DNA of 64,000 nucleotides from Billgrantia sulfidoxydans. Lineage in GTDB: Bacteria; Pseudomonadota; Gammaproteobacteria; Pseudomonadales; Halomonadaceae. Below, in pieces: positions 17,503-26,529 of this stretch. The translations under genes and the position numbers were made by a program. Below the pieces are notes generated by a model. The model did not search any database. It saw only the letters and a list, made by a program, of their open reading frames with translations, and was not told the origin of the DNA. How positions within the stretch are numbered: the first letter of the stretch is position 1; every line of letters begins with the position of its first letter. The stretch is from positions 1,178,001 to 1,242,000 of the forward strand of contig NZ_CP053381.1 of NCBI RefSeq assembly GCF_017868775.1. Reading direction: 5' to 3'.

Positions 17503-18510
17503 ATGATGGGCCTGTTGATCGACGGCAAATGGCACGACCAGTGGTACGACACCAGGAAGCACGGCGGCGAGTTCGTGCGCGAGTCGGCCAAGCTGCGCGA
17601 CTGGGTCACCCGCGACGGCGAGCCGGGGCCTCAAGGCCAGCGGGCTGTACCGGCGGAGGCGGGGCGCTTTCATCTCTACGTGTCGCTGGCCTGCCCTTGG
17701 GCGCATCGCACCCTGATCATGCGCAAGCTCAAGGGATTGGACGAGCTGATCGGCGTCTCCTACGTCAGCCCGCTGATGCTCGACCAGGGCTGGACCTACC
17801 ACGAAGGCGAGGGCGCGAGCGGCGATCCGGTCAACGGCGTCGAGTACCATCGCGAACTCTACACACTGACCGACCCGCACTACACCGGCCGGGTGACGGT
17901 GCCGGTACTGTGGGACAAGCGGGAAGGGCGCATCGTCAACAACGAGTCCGCCGAGTTGGTGCGCATCTTCAACGATGCCTTCGACGAGCTCGCCGACAAC
18001 CGGCTCGACTTCTACCCCGCGGATCTGCGCGAGACCATCGACGCGATCAACGAGGACGTCTACGAACACATCAACAACGGGGTCTACAAGTCGGGCTTTG
18101 CCACCGAGCAGAGCGTCTACGAGAAGCACGTGACGGCCTTGTTCGAGGCGCTCGACCGCATCGAGGCGCGTCTGGCCGAGCACCGCTATCTGGCCGGGGA
18201 GTGGCTCACCGAGGCCGACATCCGCCTGTTCACCACCCTGGTGCGCTTCGACGCCGTCTACTATGGCCACTTCAAGTGCAACTTCCGGCGCATCGAAGAC
18301 TACCCCAACCTCTCCCACTACCTGCGCGAGCTCTATCAGTGGCCGGGGGTGGCCGAGACGGTCAGCCTCGATCACATCAAGCGCCACTACTATTACAGCC
18401 ACGACACCATCAACCCGACCCGCATCGTGCCCAAGGGACCATTGCTCGATTTCGAGCGTCCCCACGATCGTGAGCGGCTGCCGGGGCAGGGAATTCGCCA
18501 GAAGGGGTAA
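17503..18510 (+). CDS. yqjG: glutathionyl-hydroquinone reductase
   Basis: 335 residues of the Xi-class glutathione transferase family. The N-terminal thioredoxin-like domain has the catalytic CPWAHR (Cys64); the C-terminal helical domain contains GEWLTEADIRLFTTLVRFD and NFRRIEDYPNLSHYLREL, typical of YqjG/PcpF proteins. These enzymes reduce glutathionyl-hydroquinones back to hydroquinones in the cytoplasm. CGGAGG lies just upstream of two adjacent ATG codons (17503 and 17506), either of which may be used. The gene sits directly after the MITE-like element, which may carry or affect its promoter. Confidence 0.92.
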   Translation: MMGLLIDGKWHDQWYDTRKHGGEFVRESAKLRDWVTRDGEPGPQGQRAVPAEAGRFHLYVSLACPWAHRTLIMRKLKGLDELIGVSYVSPLMLDQGWTYHEGEGASGDPVNGVEYHRELYTLTDPHYTGRVTVPVLWDKREGRIVNNESAELVRIFNDAFDELADNRLDFYPADLRETIDAINEDVYEHINNGVYKSGFATEQSVYEKHVTALFEALDRIEARLAEHRYLAGEWLTEADIRLFTTLVRFDAVYYGHFKCNFRRIEDYPNLSHYLRELYQWPGVAETVSLDHIKRHYYYSHDTINPTRIVPKGPLLDFERPHDRERLPGQGIRQKG

Positions 18511-18560
18511 GCTACTAGCGACGGGCAACGAGCTGCGAGCCATAGGTTAAGCTTGCTGCC

Positions 18561-18672
18561 GAAGCCCGAAGCCCGAAGCCCGAAGCCCGAAGCCCGAAGC
18601 CCGAAGCCCGAAGCCCGAAGCCCGAAGCCCGAAGCCCGAAGCCCGAAGCCCGAAGCCCGAAGCCCGAAGCCC
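18561..18672. repeat. 16 perfect tandem copies of the heptamer GAAGCCC
   Basis: 112 bp made of sixteen uninterrupted copies of a 7-bp unit, between the ends of two convergent genes (hydroquinone reductase ending at 18510 and the DUF188 gene ending at 18679). Perfect uniformity implies recent expansion by slippage, so copy number is likely to vary among strains. Read as protein, one frame gives PEARSPK repeats, but no start signal or gene context supports translation. Confidence 0.97.
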
Positions 18673-18678
18673 GCGACT

Positions 18679-19137
18679 TCACGGCTTCCTGGCGTGCTTC
18701 GCCAGCCACCGGTCCAGCGCGTTGGCGAACTCGCGCCGGTCGGCGTCGCTGTAGCCCTTGGGTCCGCCGGTGTGCTCACCGCTGGAGCGCAACGTCTCCA
18801 TGAAATCCCTCATCTGCACCCGCGCACGTATGTTGTTCTTGTCGAGGATCTCGCCGCGGGTGGTCATCACCGCCGCGCCCTTGTCGATGGCCTCCAGGGC
18901 CAGCGGCAGGTCGGAGCTGATCAGCAGATCGCCTTGCTCGAGGCGGGCCACGATCTCGTTGTCGGCGGCATCGAAGCCATGGCTCACCGACAGCGACTTG
19001 ACCCATTTCGAGGGCGGCAGGGGGATCGAGTGGTTGGCCACGAACCAGGCCGGGGTGGTGGTGCGCTCGGCGGCGCGGACGATGATGTCGCGCGCGACCT
19101 TGGGGCAGGCGTCGGCATCGACCCAGAGCGTGGGCAT
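18679..19137 (-). CDS. YaiI/YqxD family protein (DUF188)
   Basis: 152 residues, the full family length. The PIN-like fold signatures are present: the opening LWVDADACPKVARDIIV, the central GDLLISSDLPLALEAIDKGA, and RGEILDKNNI. The family is widespread in bacteria and its biochemical role is not established; the conserved acidic residues suggest nuclease-like metal binding. The gene ends seven bases from the GAAGCCC tandem array. Confidence 0.88.
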   Translation of the reverse strand: MPTLWVDADACPKVARDIIVRAAERTTTPAWFVANHSIPLPPSKWVKSLSVSHGFDAADNEIVARLEQGDLLISSDLPLALEAIDKGAAVMTTRGEILDKNNIRARVQMRDFMETLRSSGEHTGGPKGYSDADRREFANALDRWLAKHARKP

Positions 19138-19580
19138 TCGGCAAGGCTCCTCGAAGAAGAAAAAGCAAGGTTTGGGTGATCGTAGCGTTGAAAGTACTGG
19201 TCATGGAACCAGTGTCGATGGTAGCATGCGCGCTCCTCGCATGTGTTGACCCCGCCATCATGACGATTCGCTCCACACGACGAAGTGTGAGAGGCAATCA
19301 CCGAGACCGGCAGCGATCTGCTGCAACGTCCGAGATGTGAAGATGGAGCGCTACAGGATGCCGCCAACCGGGCGACATCGGCGCAAAAAGGTCGCCACAG
19401 CGGTTCGTGTCCAGGGAGACGAGCCGGATGCCAGGTGCGACCGGCGTCCCACGTAAAACGTGATCCGCTCTGTCCAGGCCGAAACGGCCGCATGACAGGG
19501 CCACCGACCATGCCACATGGCTGCGTCGGGGATGCCTCAATGTGATTGCCGGCGAGTGCCGGCCTACCAAGGTGTGATTG
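19138..19580. other. long leader region upstream of the DEAD-box helicase gene
   Basis: 443 bp with no convincing gene. Short hairpins are visible (GGCCG AAA CGGCC, and GCCGGC GAGT GCCGGC shortly before the start codon). mRNAs for cold-shock DEAD-box helicases such as E. coli csdA/deaD have long structured leaders, so part of this region may be a 5' UTR. A 90-codon minus-strand open frame here has no recognizable features. Confidence 0.4.
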
Positions 19581-21284
19581 ATGACCTCGACTTCTGTCGC
19601 CTCGCCGAGCTTCGGCGATCTTGCGCTGCTGCCTGCCGTTCTTGCCGCTGTAGAAACACTGGGTTACGAAATTCCTTCACCGATTCAGGCGCAGACCATT
19701 CCGGCGTTGCTGGAAGGGCGTGACATGCTGGGCCAGGCCCAGACCGGCACCGGCAAGACCGCGGCCTTTGCCCTGCCGCTGCTGTCGCGTCTCGAGATGA
19801 CCCGGCGCGAGCCCCAGGTGCTGGTGCTGGCGCCGACCCGTGAGCTGGCCCAGCAGGTGGCCGTTTCCTTTACCAAGTACGGCCAGAACCTGCAGGGGCT
19901 GGAAGTGGCCACCCTGTGCGGTGGCCAGGAATATCGTGAACAGCTGGGTGCGCTCAAGCGTGGCGCCCAGGTGGTGGTGGGCACGCCGGGCCGGGTGATC
20001 GACCACCTCGACCGCGGCAGCCTCAAGCTCGATGGCCTCTCTGCGCTGGTGCTGGACGAAGCCGACGAGATGCTGCGCATGGGCTTCATCGACGACGTCA
20101 AGCGCGTGGTCGCCGACACCCCGCAGGACGCCCAGCGGGTGTTCTTCTCCGCCACCCTGCCGGCCGAGATCGAGCGTATCGTCAACCGCTATCTGGTCGA
20201 TCCGGTCAAGGTGGCGATCGAATCGCGCACCACCACCGCCGAGAGCATCGAACAGCGCCTGGTGCGGGTCGACGGCGGCGCCAAGCTGGAGGCGCTGGCG
20301 CGCATCCTCGAGGTCGAGCCGGTGGACGCCGCGATCGTCTTCGTGCGTACCCGGGCTGCCTGTACCACGCTGATGGAGCAACTCTCCGCCCGCGGCGTGA
20401 ACGTGGCCAGCCTCTCCGGCGACCTGGACCAGAGCCTGCGCGAGCGCACCATCCAGCGCCTCAAGCGCGGCAAGATCGACGTGCTGATCGCCACCGACGT
20501 GGCCGCCCGTGGCCTCGACGTGCCGCGCATCACCCACGTGATCAACTACGACCTGCCCCAGGACAGTGAGGCCTATACCCACCGTATCGGTCGTACCGGC
20601 CGTGCCGGTCGCGAAGGTGTGGCGATCACCTTCGCCGGCTTCCGCGAAGGCCGCAAGATCGGCTGGCTGGAGCAGGCCACCGGTCAGCGCATGACCGAGA
20701 TGGCGCTGCCCGACGAGGCCGCCATCCGCGCTCATCGCGACGAGGTGTTCCATCAGCGCGTCATCGGCATGCTGACCGCTGGGGCCGACGAGCAGCGTGC
20801 TTTGGTCGAGCGGCTGGTGGCGGAAGGCCATGACCCGGTCGAGCTGGCCTGTGCCTTCGCCGCCCTGGCGCGTGCCGACGAGGCGCCCATTGGCCGCCTG
20901 CAGGCGCCGCGCAAGGAGCGCACCGAGCGCGCCCCGCGCGATGGCAAGCCGCCGCGTCGCGAGCGTGGCCCGAGCGAGGGCATGACCCGCTACCGCGTTG
21001 CCGTCGGTCACAAGGACGGCGTCAAGCCGGGTCAGCTGGTCGGCGCTCTGGCCAACGAGGGCGGCATCGAGGGTTCGCGGATCGGCCGTATCGATATCCG
21101 CAACGCCTTCTCGGTGGTGGAGCTGCCCAGCTCGCTGCCGCCGAGCATCCTGGCCAAGATGGCCCGCGCCCGCGTCGCCGGCCGCCCGCTGGAGATCAGC
21201 GAGGATGGCGGTGCCCCCGAGCGCGCCCCGCGTCGTCGTCGCGAAGACGGTGATGCACCGGTGCGCCGCCGCACCAGCGCCTGA
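19581..21284 (+). CDS. deaD: DEAD-box ATP-dependent RNA helicase (DeaD/CsdA-like)
   Basis: 567 residues. The helicase core has the Q motif, Walker A AQTGTGKT (residues 53-60), PTRELA, DEAD at 159-162, SAT at 190-192, and motif VI HRIGRTGRAGR. The C-terminal part carries a DbpA/CsdA-type RNA-binding domain (about residues 470-540) and a basic tail. Such enzymes unwind RNA for ribosome assembly and mRNA decay, mainly in the cold. I start at the ATG at 19581; the frame extends one codon to a TTG. It stands alone between a long leader and a strong terminator. Confidence 0.92.
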   Translation: MTSTSVASPSFGDLALLPAVLAAVETLGYEIPSPIQAQTIPALLEGRDMLGQAQTGTGKTAAFALPLLSRLEMTRREPQVLVLAPTRELAQQVAVSFTKYGQNLQGLEVATLCGGQEYREQLGALKRGAQVVVGTPGRVIDHLDRGSLKLDGLSALVLDEADEMLRMGFIDDVKRVVADTPQDAQRVFFSATLPAEIERIVNRYLVDPVKVAIESRTTTAESIEQRLVRVDGGAKLEALARILEVEPVDAAIVFVRTRAACTTLMEQLSARGVNVASLSGDLDQSLRERTIQRLKRGKIDVLIATDVAARGLDVPRITHVINYDLPQDSEAYTHRIGRTGRAGREGVAITFAGFREGRKIGWLEQATGQRMTEMALPDEAAIRAHRDEVFHQRVIGMLTAGADEQRALVERLVAEGHDPVELACAFAALARADEAPIGRLQAPRKERTERAPRDGKPPRRERGPSEGMTRYRVAVGHKDGVKPGQLVGALANEGGIEGSRIGRIDIRNAFSVVELPSSLPPSILAKMARARVAGRPLEISEDGGAPERAPRRRREDGDAPVRRRTSA

Positions 21285-21322
21285 GCGCAGCGTTCGCCGC
21301 TAGCGGCGAACGCGGAAGAACA

Positions 21323-21355
21323 AGGCCCAGACCGGGAAACCGGCCTGGGCTTTTT
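21323..21355 (+). terminator. rho-independent terminator after the helicase gene
   Basis: An 11-bp stem with one mismatch (GCCCAGACCGG 21325-21335, CCGGCCTGGGC 21340-21350), a GAAA loop and five T residues. A separate perfect 24-bp palindrome (21290-21313) lies just before it. Confidence 0.92.
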
Positions 21356-21374
21356 CATGTCGGCTTGCCAATTG

Positions 21375-21390
21375 CCATACTACCATACTA
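21375..21390. promoter_or_regulatory. tandem octamer CCATACTA upstream of the uronate GntR gene
   Basis: Two head-to-tail copies of CCATACTA, running into CTAGT, lie about 55-70 bp upstream of the GntR start and therefore in its probable promoter. Autoregulation through this repeat is possible but is only an inference; the site is not a clear match to a known FCD-family operator. Confidence 0.3.
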
Positions 21391-21445
21391 GTCTGTTCAG
21401 GGCGGCGACGCTCAGTGAACAATGAGAAAACGGAGAACGGTGCCC

Positions 21446-22177
21446 ATGACAACTCCCCTGCAGGCCATGTGGCAGGAAGCGCAGGACGACGGCTCGGTTC
21501 GCGAGCGGCTCTACCGCGTGCTGCGCCAGGCGATCATCCGCATGGTGCTGGCCCCCGGGCAGGCGCTGTCCGAGAAGGAGCTGGCCGACGCCTTCTCGGT
21601 GAGCCGGCAGCCGGTGCGCGAGGCCTTCATCCGTCTGTCGGAGGCGGGGCTGGTCGAGGTGCGCCCGCAGCGCGGCACCTACGTGGTGAGGATCTCGCAG
21701 CAGGCCGTGCTCGAGGCCCGCTTCGTGCGTGAGGCGATCGAAGTGGCAGTGGCGCGTGAGGCCGCCACGCTGGGCGTGGCCGAGCGCACCCTCGATGAGC
21801 TGCGCGAGCTGATCGAACGCCAGCGGCGCTGCAGCGTTTCCAGCGATTACGACCGTTTCTTCCAGCTCGACGAGGCCTTCCATCGGGCGCTGTCGCTGGG
21901 GGTGGGGCATACCGCCGCCTGGCGCGTGACGGAGGAGGTCAAGGCACAGCTCGACCGGGTGCGCTACCTGAGCATTCCCGATTCGACGCCGATCGCCAAG
22001 CTGACCGACCAGCACTCGATGATCGTCGAGGCCATCGGTCGACGCGACCCCGAGGCGGCGGGGCAGGCCATGAGCGTGCATCAGCGCGAAATCCTGCACT
22101 CCCTGCCGGAGCTCATGCGCCGCTTCCCCGAGATGTTCGACGGTGCGCCCAGTGCGGTCGCCGTTGGCAGCAGGTAG
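21446..22177 (+). CDS. GntR-family (FCD) regulator of the uronate operon
   Basis: 243 residues: a winged helix-turn-helix (LSEKELADAFSVSRQPVREA, then IRLSEAGLVEVRPQRGTYVV) followed by an all-helical FCD ligand-binding domain. It precedes the TRAP and uronate genes by 64 bp on the same strand, so it is probably the local repressor, with a uronate or a pathway intermediate such as fructuronate as inducer, as for UxuR/ExuR. The ATG at 21446 has GGAG upstream; an in-frame ATG at 21422 is the alternative. Confidence 0.88.
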   Translation: MTTPLQAMWQEAQDDGSVRERLYRVLRQAIIRMVLAPGQALSEKELADAFSVSRQPVREAFIRLSEAGLVEVRPQRGTYVVRISQQAVLEARFVREAIEVAVAREAATLGVAERTLDELRELIERQRRCSVSSDYDRFFQLDEAFHRALSLGVGHTAAWRVTEEVKAQLDRVRYLSIPDSTPIAKLTDQHSMIVEAIGRRDPEAAGQAMSVHQREILHSLPELMRRFPEMFDGAPSAVAVGSR

Positions 22178-22240
22178 CCATCACGCAGCAAGACGCCAAG
22201 CACGAGACGCAACAATCACAACACACGTCAGGAGGCTCAC

Positions 22241-23197
22241 ATGAAGACAATCGCACTCGTATCCGCCGTGGCACTGGCCGCCGGCGCCAACCTGGCCCAC
22301 GCGGCCTACCAGTTGAATCTCTCCTCGGCGCTCAGCGCCCAGGACCCCATCGTGCAGGCCATGGAGGAGGCCAGCCAGACGATTGCGGAACGTTCCGATG
22401 GCGAGCTTACCGTGCAGGTCTTTCCCAACAGCCAGCTCGGCTCCGACGAGGACGTGGTCGAGCAGATCCGCAGCGGGGCCAACATCGCCGTCCTGATCGA
22501 TGCCGGGCGCCTCTCGGAGTACCAGCCGGAGCTGGGCATCCTCAGCGCGCCCTACCTGGTGGAGTCCCACACGGACTACGAACGCATCACTTCATCGGAG
22601 CTCTATCGGGAGTGGGTCGAGAGCCTGGCCGAGAACAGCGGCCTGCGTCTGCTCAACTACAATTGGTTCCAGGGCTCGCGCCACATGCTGACCCAGAAGC
22701 TCGTCGAGACGCCCGAAGATCTCAGCGGCGTTCGCGTGCGCACCATCAACTCGCCGGTGTGGGTCAAGACCATCGAGGCGATGGGGGCCACCCCCACGCC
22801 GCTGCCCTGGTCGGAGGTCTACTCCGCGCTGCAGCTCGGCTCGATCGACGGCGCCGAGGCGCAGCTCACCGCCGCCGAAGGCCAGAACCTGCACGAGGTG
22901 ATCACGCACATCGCCCTGACCGGCCATATCCACCTGATGACCGGTCTCGCCACGTCCGAGCAGTGGTACCAGTCACTGCCGGAAGAGCTGCGCACCATCC
23001 TCGACGAGGAGCTGCGCAGCGCGGGGGAGGCGGCCAGCCAGGCGACCGTCGACGCCCAGGACGCCGTGCGCGAGCGCATGGAAGCGGAAGGCGTGACCTT
23101 CACCGAAGTGGACGTCGAACGGTTCCGCGAGCGCGTCTCCGGCGTCTACGAAGAGCTCGGCTACGACCAGTACCGCGACCAGCTGACCGCGGAATAG
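22241..23197 (+). CDS. DctP-family TRAP solute-binding protein (hexuronate type)
   Basis: 318 residues with a signal peptide (to about residue 21, LAHAA). Typical DctP features follow: LTVQVFPNSQLGSDEDVVEQIRSG and, near residue 160, LSGVRVRTINSPV with the arginine that pairs with the ligand carboxylate. Context with uxaC, uxuB and uxuA points to galacturonate and/or glucuronate as ligand. AGGAGG precedes the start. A stable hairpin separates it from the permease genes, which fits higher expression of the binding protein. Confidence 0.9.
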   Translation: MKTIALVSAVALAAGANLAHAAYQLNLSSALSAQDPIVQAMEEASQTIAERSDGELTVQVFPNSQLGSDEDVVEQIRSGANIAVLIDAGRLSEYQPELGILSAPYLVESHTDYERITSSELYREWVESLAENSGLRLLNYNWFQGSRHMLTQKLVETPEDLSGVRVRTINSPVWVKTIEAMGATPTPLPWSEVYSALQLGSIDGAEAQLTAAEGQNLHEVITHIALTGHIHLMTGLATSEQWYQSLPEELRTILDEELRSAGEAASQATVDAQDAVRERMEAEGVTFTEVDVERFRERVSGVYEELGYDQYRDQLTAE

Positions 23198-23208
23198 TGA
23201 GCCGGCCC

Positions 23209-23234
23209 GCCCCCGTCGCGTACGCGGCGGGGGC
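23209..23234 (+). promoter_or_regulatory. intercistronic hairpin between dctP and dctQ
   Basis: A GC-rich inverted repeat of about 11 bp (GCCCCCGTCGCG / CGCGGCGGGGGC with one G-T pair) lies 12 bases after the binding-protein stop codon and is not followed by T residues. It is best read as an mRNA-stabilizing or partial-termination structure. Confidence 0.6.
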
Positions 23235-23266
23235 CTGGCTACATCCGGGTTCGAGGATTTTCCCTT

Positions 23267-23758
23267 ATGTGGTACTGGTACGACCGATTCGAGGCGTGGC
23301 TTGCCGTCGCGCTGCTGGGTGGCACTTCGCTGACCCTGCTGGCGAGCTCGACGGCGCGCGCCATCGGCCAGCCCTTCGCCGGCGGCGCCGAGCTGGCCCA
23401 ACTGCTGTTCATCTGGACTGCCGTGCTGGGTGCCGACATCACCTTGCGCCACGGGGGACAGGTACGCATCGACGCCCTGACGGTGCGCCTGCCGCTGCCG
23501 CTGCAGCGCCTGGTCACGGGGCTGTGCCTGGCGCTGATGCTGGGCTTCCTGGCTTTGCTCGTGTGGTACGGCTTTCCCCTGGCGCTGTCCAACTGGCAGC
23601 GACCAATGGGCGTGGCCGGGCTGAGCTATGGCTACATCACCCTGGCGCTGCCGGTGGGTGCTGCGCTGATGATCGTCTCGCTCGTGCGGCGCATCGTGGC
23701 CAAGGGCATCGTGGCGAGCCTGATGCCGGAAGACGATGTCGTGGAGGAGACACTATGA
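23267..23758 (+). CDS. TRAP transporter small permease (DctQ)
   Basis: 163 residues with four predicted membrane helices. The segment AELAQLLFIWTAVLGADITLR is characteristic of DctQ, the small membrane subunit that holds the large permease and helps the binding protein dock. Its stop overlaps the next start (ATGA at 23755-23758), so expression is coupled to dctM. Confidence 0.88.
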   Translation: MWYWYDRFEAWLAVALLGGTSLTLLASSTARAIGQPFAGGAELAQLLFIWTAVLGADITLRHGGQVRIDALTVRLPLPLQRLVTGLCLALMLGFLALLVWYGFPLALSNWQRPMGVAGLSYGYITLALPVGAALMIVSLVRRIVAKGIVASLMPEDDVVEETL

Positions 23759-25044
23759 CGGCCGCACTGCTGTTGGGCCTTGGCCTGGTGCTGATGGCCA
23801 TCGGCATGCCCGTGGCCTTCGCCATCGGTATCGCCGGGTTCACCTACTTCTTCCTGCCCGAGACTTTCCTGCCGACCAATATCGGGCCGCAGCGTATCGT
23901 CTCGGCGACGCAATCCTTTCCGCTGCTGGCGGTGCCGCTGTTCATCTTCATCGGCCATCTGATGAACGCCAGCGGTATCACCCCGCGGCTGATGCGGCTC
24001 TCCACGCTGCTGGCCGGCTGGATGAGCGGCGGCCTGGCCCAGGCCAGCATCGTGCTCAGCACGCTGATGGGCGGGGTGTCGGGCTCGGCGGTGGCCGATG
24101 CTGCCATGCAGTCGCGGGTGCTGGGGCAGGGCATGGTGCAGCAGGGCTACAGCCCGGGCTTCACCGGGGCGGTGCTCTCCATCGGCGGGCTCGTCACCGC
24201 CACCATCCCGCCGAGCATCGGCCTGATCCTCTATGGCTATCTGGGCGAGGTCTCCATCGGGCGGCTGTTCATCGCCGGCGTGGTGCCCGGCTTCCTGCTG
24301 ATGGTGGCGCTGATGGTGACCACCTACTTCGTGGCCCGGCGGCGCGGCTACACGCCGGTACGCGAGGGGCTGCCTGCCGGCCGCGAGGTGCTCTCGGCCG
24401 CACGCAGCAGCCTCTGGGCGTTGCTGTTCCCGGTGTGGCTGCTGGTGGGCATCCGCTATGGCCTGTTCACGCCCACCGAGGCGGGGGCCTTCGCCGTGGC
24501 CTATGCGCTGCTGGTGGGCTGCGTGATCCATCGCGAGATGGGATGGCGCGAGATCCTCGCGGCGATGCACGCCAGCGTGCGCGACATCGGCATGATCATG
24601 CTGATCATCATGTTCTCGGGAATCATCGGCTACGTGGTCTCCTTCGAGCGGGTGCCGCAGACCATTGCCGAGCTGACGCTGGGCGTGTTCTCCAGCCACG
24701 CCACGCTGCTGCTCACCCTGGCCGTGCTGCTGGTGCTGCTCGGCATGCTGCTCGAGGCCACCGTGGTGGTGATGCTGCTGACGCCGATCCTGGTGCCGGT
24801 GGTCAAGGCGGCCGGGGTCGATCCGGTGCACTTCGGGCTGCTGATGATGACCCTGGTGACCTTCGGTGGCATGACCCCACCGGTGGGCATCTCGATGTAC
24901 ACCGTATGCGGCATCCTGCGCTGCTCCTTCTTCGACTACAGCCGCGAGCTGGTGCCCTTCGCCCTGGCGGTGTTCGTGGTGGTACTGGGCATCATCTTCT
25001 TCCCCGACATCGTGCTGTTCCTGCCCAACCTGCTGATGGGCTGA
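23755..25044 (+). CDS. TRAP transporter large permease (DctM)
   Basis: 429 residues with about 12 membrane helices. Conserved segments include FPLLAVPLFIFIGHLMNASGI, GGVSGSAVADAAMQSRVLG and TIPPSIGLILYGYLGEVSIG. It forms the translocation path for the uronate with Na+ or H+ coupling. The start is set by the ATGA overlap with dctQ and GAGGAG just before it. It is followed by uxaC 31 bp later on the same strand. Confidence 0.92.
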   Translation: MTAALLLGLGLVLMAIGMPVAFAIGIAGFTYFFLPETFLPTNIGPQRIVSATQSFPLLAVPLFIFIGHLMNASGITPRLMRLSTLLAGWMSGGLAQASIVLSTLMGGVSGSAVADAAMQSRVLGQGMVQQGYSPGFTGAVLSIGGLVTATIPPSIGLILYGYLGEVSIGRLFIAGVVPGFLLMVALMVTTYFVARRRGYTPVREGLPAGREVLSAARSSLWALLFPVWLLVGIRYGLFTPTEAGAFAVAYALLVGCVIHREMGWREILAAMHASVRDIGMIMLIIMFSGIIGYVVSFERVPQTIAELTLGVFSSHATLLLTLAVLLVLLGMLLEATVVVMLLTPILVPVVKAAGVDPVHFGLLMMTLVTFGGMTPPVGISMYTVCGILRCSFFDYSRELVPFALAVFVVVLGIIFFPDIVLFLPNLLMG

Positions 25045-25075
25045 GGCTGGCCGCGCGTCAATCATGGAGGATTCT

Positions 25076-26497
25076 ATGACTCACTCCGACAAGATCGCCT
25101 TCATGGGCCCCGATTTCCTGCTCGAGAACGAGCCGGCGCGCCGGCTCTACCACGAGCATGCCGCGGCCATGCCGATCTGCGATTACCACTCGCACCTGAG
25201 CCCGGAAGAGATCGCCGGCGACGTTCGCTTCGACAACCTCACCGAGCTGTGGCTCAAGGGCGATCACTACAAGTGGCGGGCGATGCGCATCGCCGGCATC
25301 GACGAGCGGCGCATCACCGGTGAAGCGAGCGACCGCGAGCGCTTCCAGGCCTGGGCCGAAACGGTGCCGGACTGCCTCGGCAATCCGCTCTACCACTGGA
25401 CCCACCTGGAGCTGCGCCACCCGCTGGGCATCGAGAACACGCTGCTCTCGCCGGCTACCGCCGAGGAGATCTGGACCACCGCACGCGAGCGGCTGGCGAT
25501 GCCACAGCTGAGCGCCCAAGGCATCCTCGAGCGCTTCCACGTGCGCACCGTATGTACCACCGACGACCCGGTGGACGATCTCGGCCTGCACCGGCGGCAT
25601 GTCGAGAGCGGGACGATGCCCGCCATGCTGCCGACCTTCCGCGCCGACGCCGTGCTCAAGATCGAAGCACCCGGCTTCGCCGACTATCTCGGCGAGCTGG
25701 AGCGTGCCAGCGGCGTGGCTATCCGCGGCTACGACGATCTGCTGGCGGCCCTGTATCAGCGCCTCGAGCACTTCGCCGCCCACGGCTGCTGCCTCTCCGA
25801 TCACAGCCTGGAGAAGCCAGTGTTCGTTTCCCCGCCGAGCACGGCCGAACTCGACCGGATGATCGAGCGCCGCCGCCAGGGCAGAACCCTCTCTGGCGAC
25901 GAGAATGCCGCCTTCACCACCGCGCTGCTGCTGTGGCTGGGACGCGAGTACGCCCGCCGCGGCTGGGTGATGCAGCTGCACCTCGGCGCGCTGCGTAGCC
26001 TGAGCCAGCGCGGTCTGGCCGAGATCGGCGCCAACAGCGGCTTCGACGCCATCGGCGACGTCACCTACGCCGAACCGCTGGCGGCGATTCTCGATGCGCT
26101 GGACCGCGAGCGGGCACTGCCGCGCACCGTGGTCTACAACCTCAACCCCCGCGACAACGAGATGCTGGCAAGCCTGGTCGGCTCGTTCGCCAGCGACGGT
26201 ATCCCCGGCAAGCTGCAGTTCGGTGCCGCCTGGTGGTTCAACGACCAGCGTGACGGCATCGAGCGCCAGCTCGTCACCCAGATGAACTTCGGCCTGCTGC
26301 GCCACTTCGTCGGCATGCTCACCGATTCGCGCAGCCTGCTGTCCTTCTCCCGTCACGACTACTTCCGCCGCATCTTCTGCCAGATGCTCGGCGCGCAGAT
26401 CCAGCGCGGCGAGTTGCCGAACGATCTCGACCGCATCGGCGAGCTGGTGCGGGCGGTGTGCTACGACAACGTGCAGCGCTACCTCTTCGAGCGATAG
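25076..26497 (+). CDS. uxaC: glucuronate/galacturonate isomerase
   Basis: 473 residues, the usual length for UxaC. It has the amidohydrolase-like opening ([15 protein letters not shown]), the segment [14 protein letters not shown], and near the end [17 protein letters not shown], which are family hallmarks. The enzyme converts D-glucuronate to D-fructuronate and D-galacturonate to D-tagaturonate in the cytoplasm. GGAGG lies eight bases before the ATG at 25076, so I reject an ATG 12 bases upstream that contains that ribosome-binding site. It is the first catabolic gene of the uronate operon. Confidence 0.95.
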   Translation: MTHSDKIAFMGPDFLLENEPARRLYHEHAAAMPICDYHSHLSPEEIAGDVRFDNLTELWLKGDHYKWRAMRIAGIDERRITGEASDRERFQAWAETVPDCLGNPLYHWTHLELRHPLGIENTLLSPATAEEIWTTARERLAMPQLSAQGILERFHVRTVCTTDDPVDDLGLHRRHVESGTMPAMLPTFRADAVLKIEAPGFADYLGELERASGVAIRGYDDLLAALYQRLEHFAAHGCCLSDHSLEKPVFVSPPSTAELDRMIERRRQGRTLSGDENAAFTTALLLWLGREYARRGWVMQLHLGALRSLSQRGLAEIGANSGFDAIGDVTYAEPLAAILDALDRERALPRTVVYNLNPRDNEMLASLVGSFASDGIPGKLQFGAAWWFNDQRDGIERQLVTQMNFGLLRHFVGMLTDSRSLLSFSRHDYFRRIFCQMLGAQIQRGELPNDLDRIGELVRAVCYDNVQRYLFER

Positions 26498-26529
26498 GAA
26501 TTCTTCCATATCAGAGCGATGGAACACTC

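Noticed and set aside
18561..18672. CRISPR array
   Set aside because: The unit is 7 bp with no spacers and there are no cas genes nearby; it is a simple tandem repeat.
18553..19179. An open frame with PEARSPK repeats covering the GAAGCCC array
   Set aside because: The repeated peptide is the trivial translation of a 7-bp tandem repeat, and the rest is antisense to the DUF188 gene. No start signal is seen.
21290..21313. 24-bp perfect palindrome after the helicase gene as a regulator site
   Set aside because: It lies directly between the stop codon and a strong terminator, so it is more likely part of the 3' end structure than an operator.
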